This document shows positions 1 through 5,051 of a DNA stretch of 6,083 nucleotides, one piece after another. The stretch's first letter is position 1. Every line of letters begins with the position of its first letter. Origin of the DNA: CAYQIM01 sp964417555. GTDB lineage: Bacteria; Pseudomonadota; Gammaproteobacteria; Diplorickettsiales; Diplorickettsiaceae. Location: contig CAYQIM010000022.1 in the NCBI GenBank assembly GCA_964417555.1, positions 1 through 6,083 of the forward strand, read 5' to 3'. The notes beneath the pieces are model-generated. The model was not told where the DNA came from. It did not search any database and saw only the letters and a program-made list of their open reading frames with translations. The translations under genes were made by a program, and so were the position numbers.

Positions 1-4
1 GGAC

Positions 5-99
5 GCAGGACGAATCGCGGCCTAATTTCAGTCGCGTGATGCGAATTAATTTTGGGGACACGATGGCCAAAATTTTTCATGAGCATAGCGACTCGCTTG
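5..99. repeat. Left copy of a 95-bp perfect terminal inverted repeat
   Basis: Positions 5-99 are the exact reverse complement of 5987-6081, with no mismatch over 95 bp. The next inner base differs (100 versus 5986), and so does the next outer base (4 versus 6082). The inner end reads AGCGACTCGCTTG on the plus strand, directly abutting smr coding sequence after codon GAG (102-100). The tip carries a small odd palindrome, AGCGA-C-TCGCT. The repeat looks less AT-rich than the interior. Reading from the tip into the repeat, one frame stays open across it, but I do not recognise the product. The best reading is the end of a multicopy mobile element that extends beyond the window; the family is not identifiable from this much. 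Confidence 0.9.
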
Positions 100-443
100 C
101 TCCCTTGCCTGTTCAACTGTCATGCCATGGAGGTCTAAATAAGCAGAACGCGCAATCTCACCCTGTATTAACTTCTTTATCACTTTCATTTGCGGGCCTT
201 GTCGTTTAAAGAATAATTTATCTTCTGCCGCTACACTTTGCTCTAAGGGATCAGAAAGAGAAAAATTTAAACCCTCATACTTGAGCACCCTTTTACACGT
301 GAACATGCCTTTATGCTGATTGAAGCGCGAAACTTTTTTCACAGGAATTTTCACGATGGGTAATCGCTTCAGACGCCTCACATCTTTCATCGCTTCACGA
401 AAAAAATAAGATCATCGTCGTCGGGAGGAAAAAGCTTAGACAT
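46..443 (-). pseudogene. Smr-domain protein (SmrB-like), frameshifted and truncated by the repeat
   Basis: Smr-domain proteins are nucleic-acid endonucleases; E. coli SmrB cleaves mRNA at collided ribosomes. Here only the N-terminal arm and the opening of the Smr domain remain. Reading from ATG 390 gives a 114-residue frame with the hallmark LDLHGMT at residues 85-91. Native sequence ends at E97 (position 100); the last 17 residues come from the repeat, with a stop at 46-48. The rest of the domain, including the HGxG motif, is gone. Upstream, ATG 443-441 opens MSKLFPPDDDDLIFF, a typical acidic Smr start, but hits TGA just after a T7 run (400-406). One extra T would join it to REAMKDVRRLK, the expected family continuation. 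There is no ribosome site before either ATG. The family call is firm; function is almost certainly lost. Confidence 0.85.
400..406 (-). other. T7 run at the smr frame break (U_UUU_UUC heptamer)
   Basis: On the minus strand the codons are CTT ATT TTT TTC GTG AAG CGA TGA. The zero-frame heptamer T_TTT_TTC fits the X_XXY_YYZ slippery pattern known from -1 ribosomal frameshifting. A -1 slip, or one added T, yields ...LIFFREAMKDV, matching Smr proteins. Loss of two T would give LIFREAM, which is equally plausible. No clear stimulatory pseudoknot was found by eye downstream. A simple indel in a homopolymer is the plainest explanation. Confidence 0.6.
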
Positions 444-449
444 AGAATC

Positions 450-455
450 ATTATA
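450..455 (-). promoter_or_regulatory. Possible -10 box for smr
   Basis: The minus strand reads TATAAT at 455-450, inside TTATACTATAATG, about 7 nt before ATG 443. A convincing -35 at normal spacing is missing (ACTTTG at 17 nt is poor). If used, the transcript would start almost at the ATG and be leaderless, which would fit the absence of a Shine-Dalgarno sequence. This is weak support only. Confidence 0.25.
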
Positions 456-585
456 GTATAAAGATTCAGCAACAAAGTACGCAAAAAAACGGTTTGCACT
501 AAAGCCAGTAATGAAATATACCCATTACACTTAAATTTTAACGGACTGGCATTTTCAGATACGAGCGGTATATATGTTTTCTAAC

Positions 586-609
586 ATTGCATTATTGCAT
601 TACTGCATT
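586..609 (+). repeat. Three tandem octamers ATTGCATT / ATTGCATT / ACTGCATT
   Basis: Units lie at 586-593, 594-601 and 602-609; the third differs from the first two by one base. They overlap the -35 side of the candidate lpoA promoter, so a change in unit number would change promoter spacing. The array is short, and chance in AT-rich DNA is possible. Confidence 0.6.
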
Positions 610-624
610 AGAATAAACTATTAT
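595..624 (+). promoter_or_regulatory. Candidate sigma-70 promoter for lpoA-yraN-gmhA
   Basis: TTGCAT (595-600), an 18-nt spacer and TATTAT (619-624) resemble a sigma-70 promoter. Transcription would begin near 631, leaving about 31 nt before the preferred GTG start at 662 but too little for the TTG at 644. A second, weaker candidate upstream is TTGCAC (494-499), 17 nt, TATACC (517-522). Apart from these and the octamers, the 200-bp gap between smr and lpoA shows nothing else. Confidence 0.4.
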
Positions 625-661
625 TAGTAATATCGTTTAAAATTTGACAAGCGAGACAAAT

Positions 662-1825
662 GTGGCTCTATTTTCACGGATATTATTTTTCATTGTTTTA
701 TTGCTTAACACGTTTTATTTAGCGGGATGTGGTCAAAATTCTACTCATGCACCCTCATCTGTTTCAGCCGCATTATTGGAAGACAGGTTAAATGGTGCAG
801 CCAACATAGGAACTGGTGCACCGCAACTTATCGCTTTACTGATTCCTCTACAGGGGCCTTTAGCCAGCGTTGGACAAGCGGTTAAGCAAGGCTTTACCGC
901 AGCTGCCCAAGAAAATGGTCAAAATCCACAAATTATTATTATTGATACAAGCAAGGAGCCAACCATTCAAGCGGCTTATGATAAAGCTTTAGCGCAAAAT
1001 GCACAGTTTGTTGTAGGTCCACTCCTAAAACCTCAAGTCCAAGCACTGGCCAGTTTACAATTAAGCACGCCCGTACTCGCTTTGAACTATCTTAACCCTG
1101 ATATTAGTATGCCGGCTGAATTATACCAATTTGGTTTATCTCCCTTAGATGAAGCACGAGAAGCGGCTCGCAAAGCATGGCAAAAGGGGCTGCGATCGGC
1201 TTTAATCATGACCGCCAATGGCAACTGGGGAACTCAAATAGGTCAGGCCTTTGCTAATGAATGGAAAAATTTAGGTGGAAACGTGGTCGATCGTTTAACG
1301 CTCGCACAAAATTCTTCTGCCTTAACAAGACAAGTCAGTCATTTTTTACAGTTTAAACCACCGCACGATAGACGAACTGACTTTGACGTAATCTTTTTAG
1401 CCAGTGATCCTAAACTAGGTCGACAAGTTAATCCTTTATTGAAGTTTTTCTATGCCGGAAATATTCCAGTATATGCCACAGCGGCTATTTATAGTGGTTT
1501 ACCCAATCGCCGCCTAGACAATGATCTTAATCACATTATTTTTTGTAGCGCACCTTGGACTCTTGGAATGAACACACCTAATCCATTACTCTATGAACGA
1601 CTTCAGGCGGCTAATTCTTCTGAGTTTTTTAGACGTCATCGCAGCTATTACGCCCTAGGCGTTGATGCGCTACATCTTACTCGGCAGTTATCTCGTTTGA
1701 ACCAATCTCCTTCCCAAACCTTATCAGGCGCAACAGGTCAACTAACCTTAAATAATCAACATCGTATTGTTCGGCAGTTACCTTGTGCCCAATTTCGTAG
1801 AGGGCATTTGGCATTGATAAACTGA
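662..1825 (+). CDS. lpoA: LpoA/YraM-type penicillin-binding protein activator, outer-membrane lipoprotein
   Basis: LpoA is an outer-membrane lipoprotein that contacts PBP1A and stimulates peptidoglycan synthesis. I chose GTG 662 (387 aa) because GCGAG lies 6 nt upstream; TTG 644 (393 aa) is in frame but has no ribosome site, and TAA at 638 bars anything longer. A basic n-region and hydrophobic core lead to the lipobox LAGC, with Cys23. Gly at +2 fits outer-membrane sorting. A short linker is followed by a periplasmic-binding-protein-like fold opening with LIALLIPLQGPLASVGQA, then QFVVGPLLKP, and closing with CAQFRRGHLAL, all matching the C-terminal domain of E. coli LpoA. The N-terminal helical-repeat domain of the 678-aa E. 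coli protein is absent. The stop overlaps the yraN start (TGATG), and the yraM-yraN-yraO order supports the call. Confidence 0.9.
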   Translation: MALFSRILFFIVLLLNTFYLAGCGQNSTHAPSSVSAALLEDRLNGAANIGTGAPQLIALLIPLQGPLASVGQAVKQGFTAAAQENGQNPQIIIIDTSKEPTIQAAYDKALAQNAQFVVGPLLKPQVQALASLQLSTPVLALNYLNPDISMPAELYQFGLSPLDEAREAARKAWQKGLRSALIMTANGNWGTQIGQAFANEWKNLGGNVVDRLTLAQNSSALTRQVSHFLQFKPPHDRRTDFDVIFLASDPKLGRQVNPLLKFFYAGNIPVYATAAIYSGLPNRRLDNDLNHIIFCSAPWTLGMNTPNPLLYERLQAANSSEFFRRHRSYYALGVDALHLTRQLSRLNQSPSQTLSGATGQLTLNNQHRIVRQLPCAQFRRGHLALIN

Positions 1826-2244
1826 TGAAATTGCAGACGACTCCTAAAAAACTAGGTCAACAAGCAGAAGATTTCGCTTGTTATTACTTAACAAGACAAG
1901 GGCTTAGACTTATCACTCGCAACTATGCGAGTCGATTTGGAGAAATTGATTTGATTATGCAAGACAAGGATGTACTTGTTTTTATTGAGGTTCGTTACCG
2001 AAAGGATCTCGATTTTGGCCACAGTGTAGAAACAGTCCGCACCAATAAACAAACCAAATTGATTAAAACAGCAGAATACTATCTGCAATGCCATCCGATT
2101 TCGGCAGAAAGCCACTGTCGTTTTGACGTGTTAGGACTCTCCCCTTCTCTTACAGACACCAATCTCAAGCTACTTAAAAAACGTAGCACTTCCCTGTATT
2201 ACCCCGCTCAAGTAGAATGGATTAAAAACGCATTTTCTAGGTAA
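1825..2244 (+). CDS. yraN: YraN/UPF0102 family nuclease-fold protein
   Basis: This 139-aa protein belongs to the YraN (UPF0102) family, a restriction-endonuclease-like fold whose cellular role is not settled. The opening KKLGQQAEDFACYYL matches the family's usual G-x-x-AE-x-A start. The core GEIDLIMQDKDVLVFIEVRYRK (about residues 39-60) supplies the acidic and E-x-R positions of the predicted PD-(D/E)xK-type site. CRFDVLGL and the C-terminal VEWIKNAF also match E. coli YraN. Length is close to the 131 aa of E. coli. Its ATG overlaps the lpoA stop by one base, so translation is probably coupled; gmhA starts 3 nt after its stop. Confidence 0.93.
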   Translation: MKLQTTPKKLGQQAEDFACYYLTRQGLRLITRNYASRFGEIDLIMQDKDVLVFIEVRYRKDLDFGHSVETVRTNKQTKLIKTAEYYLQCHPISAESHCRFDVLGLSPSLTDTNLKLLKKRSTSLYYPAQVEWIKNAFSR

Positions 2245-2247
2245 TTT

Positions 2248-2841
2248 ATGGATCTTCAGCTACTAACACGCATTCAAACCCATTTTGAAGAAAGTATCGA
2301 AACGAAAAAAAACGCTTTGTCTACATTACCAGAAACTATCTTGGCAGCCAGTCAACTATTCGTTAAATGCCTGTTAAATAATAACAAGATACTTGTTTGT
2401 GGTAACGGAGGTTCTGCTGCTGATTCGCAACATTTTGCATCAGAGCTAATAAATCGATTTGAAATAGAACGACCGATTAGCTTGCCTGCTATTGCGCTTA
2501 CCACAGACACATCAACTATTACTTCTATTGCAAATGACTATAGCTATAGTGAAATTTTTGCTAAACAAATTTGTGCTCTCGGGCAAGCCGATGATATTTT
2601 ACTTTTGATCTCAACCAGCGGAAATTCAGAAAGTGTATTACGTGCCTGCCAAGCCGCGCAAAGTAGAGAACTAAAAATAATTGCTCTCACCGGCAAAGAT
2701 GGCGGCTCGCTAGCGAGTGCTCTCCATTCTACCGATATAGAAATACGAGTCCGTGGTTCATCCACTGCACGCATCCAAGAAACACATTTATTAATTATCC
2801 ATTGCCTGTGCGATCTCATTGATAAACAACTTTTCGGCTAA
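2248..2841 (+). CDS. gmhA: Phosphoheptose isomerase GmhA (SIS domain, DiaA-like locus)
   Basis: GmhA converts sedoheptulose 7-phosphate to D-glycero-D-manno-heptose 7-phosphate, the first step to the heptose of LPS core; it is a cytosolic tetramer. The 197-aa protein is one SIS domain: phosphate-binding CGNGGSAADSQH (residues 51-62), STSGNS (122-127), LTGKDGG (147-153) and RIQETHLLIIH (175-185). By alignment from memory to E. coli GmhA, catalytic E65, D94, Q172 and H180 correspond to E66, D97, Q177 and H185 here, all present. E. coli DiaA, the replication factor encoded at this locus, has Ser and Asn in place of E65 and H180. P. aeruginosa GmhA also sits beside yraN and lpoA and has nearly the same TTDSSTITSIANDYSY segment. 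AGGT lies about 5 nt before ATG. A DnaA-binding role cannot be excluded. Confidence 0.88.
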   Translation: MDLQLLTRIQTHFEESIETKKNALSTLPETILAASQLFVKCLLNNNKILVCGNGGSAADSQHFASELINRFEIERPISLPAIALTTDTSTITSIANDYSYSEIFAKQICALGQADDILLLISTSGNSESVLRACQAAQSRELKIIALTGKDGGSLASALHSTDIEIRVRGSSTARIQETHLLIIHCLCDLIDKQLFG

Positions 2842-2924
2842 TAATAAACACTTTTTAACGCTTATAGGCTAAAAGAAGGTGTGTTAGTTAAACCGAATTT
2901 ACGTTAAAAAAACTCATGAGCCGT

Positions 2925-3421
2925 CTAAAAGATGATACTTACATTGACCACATCCCGATATGAACCCATACTCACATTCTGTTGAGGAGGAATTTCACCG
3001 TAAACTGTCACGTATTGCAAAATACCCGTGCCATTTCCTACGACCGTATCTACCCCCACTGTGTTACCCCAATTAATAGTATGGGTTGGATTTTGAGATA
3101 ATGTATACCGTATTGTCTCAGTACCTGGTCCTGATAATGTACGAAGTCTTGTCGTCGCAACCCCTCCGGCACCCTGATCAAGGGCTATATTATAAGGTGT
3201 ATTTAAAGTACAAAGCAGCTTGAGTCTAGCCGTGCTCTTGGTAGAAATCGCTTTATTTGGATTATAAAGTCCAAATATCAATGGACTTGCTGTAATAACA
3301 CAGCCAGGCATTACATCCACTGCAATCATCATACTCGTTGTTTGTAACGCGGCCAATGCTGGATTTATAATTGCGGCTAAACAAAAGAAAAAATAAATCC
3401 TTTCTTTAATAAAGAAAACAT
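2925..3421 (-). pseudogene. Csu-type pilin / spore coat U (SCPU) domain protein, frameshifted in its signal peptide
   Basis: SCPU-domain proteins are secreted beta-sandwich subunits of archaic (Csu-type) chaperone-usher pili. The mature part is intact: two cysteines (MPGC and LLC) that usually pair, FGLYNP, CTLNTPYNIALDQG, INWGNTVG, and the terminal VYGEIPPQQNVSMGSYRDVV, a classic donor-strand pilin ending. The start must be ATG 3421-3419, because AAAAGGAGG lies 5 nt upstream. From there MFSLLKKGFIFSFV runs into TAG. One extra T in the T6 run (3388-3393) gives MFSLLKKGFIFFFCLAAIIN followed by PALA, a good signal peptide cleaved after ALA. As read, the product would not be exported. No usher or chaperone gene is nearby. 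It is either a recent pseudogene or a slippage/phase-variable gene. Confidence 0.82.
3388..3393 (-). other. T6 run at the pilin signal-peptide frame break
   Basis: The minus-strand codons are GGA TTT ATT TTT TCT TTT GTT TAG. Adding one T turns this into GGA TTT ATT TTT TTC TTT TGT TTA GCC, which continues the hydrophobic core into the mature pilin. Unlike smr, the zero-frame context T_TTT_TCT is not a good two-tRNA slippery heptamer, so ribosomal -1 slippage is less likely here. Confidence 0.6.
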
Positions 3422-3426
3422 ACTAA

Positions 3427-3435
3427 CCTCCTTTT
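3427..3435 (-). promoter_or_regulatory. Strong Shine-Dalgarno for the SCPU pilin gene
   Basis: The minus strand reads AAAAGGAGG, then TTAGT, then ATG (3421-3419). It is the best ribosome binding site in the window and fixes the true start upstream of the frame break, which shows that the out-of-frame signal peptide belongs to this gene. Confidence 0.85.
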
Positions 3436-3482
3436 GTACAATGGATGACCACTGCTAGAAATTAATCCATCTCTTTATTAAT

Positions 3483-3511
3483 TTGGCTTCCTAAACTAAG
3501 CCTATTATATA
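3483..3511 (+). promoter_or_regulatory. Candidate promoter for the VanX-like dipeptidase
   Basis: TTGGCT (3483-3488), 17 nt and TATATA (3506-3511) lie in the gap between the divergent pilin and dipeptidase genes, about 95 nt before ATG 3606. The same AT core reads TATAAT on the minus strand (3509-3504) and might serve the pilin, although I see no matching -35. The rest of the 3422-3605 gap is AT-rich with no other clear signal. Confidence 0.35.
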
Positions 3512-3518
3512 GAGGCTT
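3485..3518. other. Overlapping alternative short hairpins
   Basis: AAGCCT (3498-3503) can pair with AGGCTT (3513-3518) over a 9-nt loop. Its AAGCC can alternatively pair with the upstream GGCTT (3485-3489) over an 8-nt loop. The three arms overlap the candidate divergent promoter, so this may be an operator-like palindrome rather than an RNA structure. The stems are short and chance is possible. Confidence 0.35.
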
Positions 3519-3644
3519 TATTATCCAATGTATACACGAATTTATAGACATGGATTTATCCACGCTACGTCATTTCTTTAATCGCTAGGCAAAAACTGAA
3601 TTTATATGACTAAAGTATTTATTAAATTTATCCTCTTTAATATG

Positions 3645-3653
3645 TTTTTTTTT
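3645..3653 (+). other. T9 run at the VanX signal-peptide frame break
   Basis: The upstream frame ATG 3606 reads MTKVFIKFILFNMFFFIW and then TAA. The dipeptidase frame begins two bases out of step just after the T9 run. A tenth T gives ...FNMFFFYMVNSYASEKQ, a credible signal peptide ending in S-Y-A. T9 is long enough for RNA polymerase slippage or replication slippage, and U_UUU_UUU would also permit ribosomal -1 slippage. Confidence 0.65.
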
Positions 3654-3655
3654 AT

Positions 3656-4291
3656 ATGGTAAATAGCTATGCTAGTGAAAAACAACCCAGTGACTTTGTT
3701 TATTTAAAAAGCTGGATTCCTACTATTCAGGAAGACGTGCGCTATTATAGCGCTAACAATTTTATTGGCCGTCCTATCTCTGGCTATAAAAAACCCTTTT
3801 GTCTATTAACTCAACAAGCCGCTACCGCTTTATTAGAGATACAAAATACGCTCAGTAAAAAAAATTTAGGATTGAAAGTGTTTGACTGCTATCGACCACA
3901 AAGGGCCGTCGACGACTTTTTCCAATGGAGCCAAAATCCTCATGATCAAAAAATGAAAAATGAATATTATCCACGAATCAATAAAACGGAGCTATTTCAA
4001 CTCAATTATATTGCACATCGTTCGGGACATACGCGGGGTAGCACAGTCGATTTAACTTTGATCGACCTCAGTACCAACAAAGCACTTGATATGGGAACAC
4101 CTTTTGATTTTATGGATCCATTATCTCATCCATCTAGCCGTGCTATCACAGCAGCGCAATTTAAAAATCGCATGCTGCTACAAACAATAATGATAAAGTT
4201 TGGCTTTGTTCCTTTAAAAACAGAATGGTGGCATTTTTCCTTGAGGAACGAACCTTACAAAGACACTTATTTTAATTTTCCTGTTGAATAG
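3656..4291 (+). CDS. VanX/DdpX-type D-alanyl-D-alanine dipeptidase (peptidase M15D)
   Basis: M15D zinc dipeptidases hydrolyse D-Ala-D-Ala, either for cell-wall recycling or, in VanX, for glycopeptide resistance. All key residues are visible in the 211-aa frame from ATG 3656: R80 in DCYRPQRA, the zinc ligands H125 and D132 in SGHTRGSTVD, catalytic E190 and ligand H193 in EWWHF, plus the family motif MGTPFDFMDPLSH (146-158). Length fits VanX (202 aa) and DdpX (193 aa). ATG 3656 follows a T9 run and has no Shine-Dalgarno. The likelier original start is ATG 3606, giving an exported enzyme cleaved after SYA, but it is one T out of frame. As read, only a cytoplasmic form could be made. No vanH or vanA neighbour is present, so resistance is not implied. 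It converges on the phosphatase-like gene with a 45-bp gap and no evident terminator. Confidence 0.88.
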   Translation: MVNSYASEKQPSDFVYLKSWIPTIQEDVRYYSANNFIGRPISGYKKPFCLLTQQAATALLEIQNTLSKKNLGLKVFDCYRPQRAVDDFFQWSQNPHDQKMKNEYYPRINKTELFQLNYIAHRSGHTRGSTVDLTLIDLSTNKALDMGTPFDFMDPLSHPSSRAITAAQFKNRMLLQTIMIKFGFVPLKTEWWHFSLRNEPYKDTYFNFPVE

Positions 4292-4336
4292 CAAATTAAC
4301 TGTTTTGAAAGTAAACTGGATTTACGAATGGTAATC

Positions 4337-4981
4337 TTAGGAAAGCAAAAGCTGTTCAGGTTTTTTATTCCAAAATTTTATTTGCCACCTCGTATCATCA
4401 TAAATAAATAAACAAAGATTTCCAGTAGCCACTTTAAAAGCTTTATTCAGAATAGCCTGCTCAAATGCCTGCGGAATAAGCTTTAAAAAATAACGTAAGC
4501 GTCCATTGCTGGTTATCACTAAAATCGTATCACTCGGATCATATTTCTTCACCAGATCATCGGCAAAGGCTTTAACTTCATTGGAGATAGCGGTAGATGA
4601 ACTTGACCAACCCGCTGTTTGCGGCCATTGACTTAGGTTTTCCCATGCGGCTAATTCATTGCTACCACCTTTTTCCTGTATTTCTGTATTGCTTAAACCA
4701 GACCAATTGCCATAATCAATTTCATTGAGGCGATAATCAATAATGGGGATTAATGAAGAATGAAGCTCCTCTGTCACAATGCTAGCGTAATGTCTTGTCC
4801 TTGTTAACGGACCACAATAAATCGCTTTTAAAATTAAACCTGTTTTTTGAATAACGTTTGCTAAAACTTTCGCTTGTCGAATGCCTGAATCAACTAAGGG
4901 TAAATCCTGTCTAGCACCTACCCATACCGCTGTTTCACCGGCAGAAAAGGTATTACCATGTCGAGAAAGAATGATTTGCAT
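4337..4981 (-). CDS. Histidine-phosphatase-superfamily protein lacking the second catalytic histidine
   Basis: This 214-aa protein has the phosphoglycerate-mutase/histidine-phosphatase fold. The phospho-acceptor motif LSRHGNT gives R7 and H8, followed by LPLVDSGIRQA (27-37), GPLTRTRHYA (57-66, with R61) and NEIDYGNWSGLS (86-97, proton-donor region E87). The C-terminal motif, normally SHG with the second active-site histidine, reads VITSNGRLR (155-163): Asn159 stands where histidine is expected. The protein may therefore be catalytically weak, altered or non-enzymatic. It is the third gene of the minus-strand acs-kdsB operon, 69 nt after kdsB and behind a hairpin. No strong ribosome site precedes ATG 4981; GAGGG lies about 18 nt upstream within the hairpin. 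The substrate is unknown; the neighbour suggests a phosphorylated sugar, but that is inference. Confidence 0.8.
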   Translation of the reverse strand: MQIILSRHGNTFSAGETAVWVGARQDLPLVDSGIRQAKVLANVIQKTGLILKAIYCGPLTRTRHYASIVTEELHSSLIPIIDYRLNEIDYGNWSGLSNTEIQEKGGSNELAAWENLSQWPQTAGWSSSSTAISNEVKAFADDLVKKYDPSDTILVITSNGRLRYFLKLIPQAFEQAILNKAFKVATGNLCLFIYDDTRWQIKFWNKKPEQLLLS

Positions 4982-4991
4982 AAGCTTATTT

Positions 4992-5051
4992 AGAACGTAC
5001 CCTCAAATGTACGATTCTTGTCTTGTCCTAGCACATTTGAAGGCACGTTCT
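4992..5051 (-). promoter_or_regulatory. Intercistronic 19-bp hairpin between kdsB and the phosphatase-like gene
   Basis: Arms 4992-5010 and 5033-5051 pair over 19 positions with a 22-nt loop. The only two mismatches on the plus strand (4999/5044 and 5002/5041) become U-G and G-U wobbles in minus-strand RNA, so the stem is unbroken in the mRNA and points to that strand. It starts at the last base of the kdsB stop and ends 10 nt before the next ATG. No U-tract follows, so it is unlikely to be an intrinsic terminator. It could stabilise kdsB mRNA, couple translation (a ribosome reaching the kdsB stop would open it) or be a small dispersed repeat. Confidence 0.7.

Noticed and set aside
1888..2115. 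Minus-strand 75-aa frame inside yraN
   Set aside because: It lies antisense to a conserved gene and its composition is not protein-like.
2544..2819. Minus-strand 91-aa frame inside gmhA
   Set aside because: It is a shadow of a strongly conserved SIS-domain gene; no ribosome site or family motif.
2842..2924. Intrinsic terminator between the convergent gmhA and pilin genes
   Set aside because: Only weak AT-rich pairing (CTTTTTA with TAAAAG) and a loopless CTCATGAG palindrome before a T7 run on the minus strand were found; neither makes a stable terminator stem.
3656..4291. Glycopeptide-resistance (van) cluster
   Set aside because: Only a VanX-like dipeptidase is present, with no vanH, vanA-type ligase or vanRS neighbours; Gram-negative relatives carry such enzymes for wall turnover.
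4292..4336. Bidirectional terminator between vanX and the phosphatase-like gene
   Set aside because: No stem with a flanking T-run could be traced in these 45 bp.
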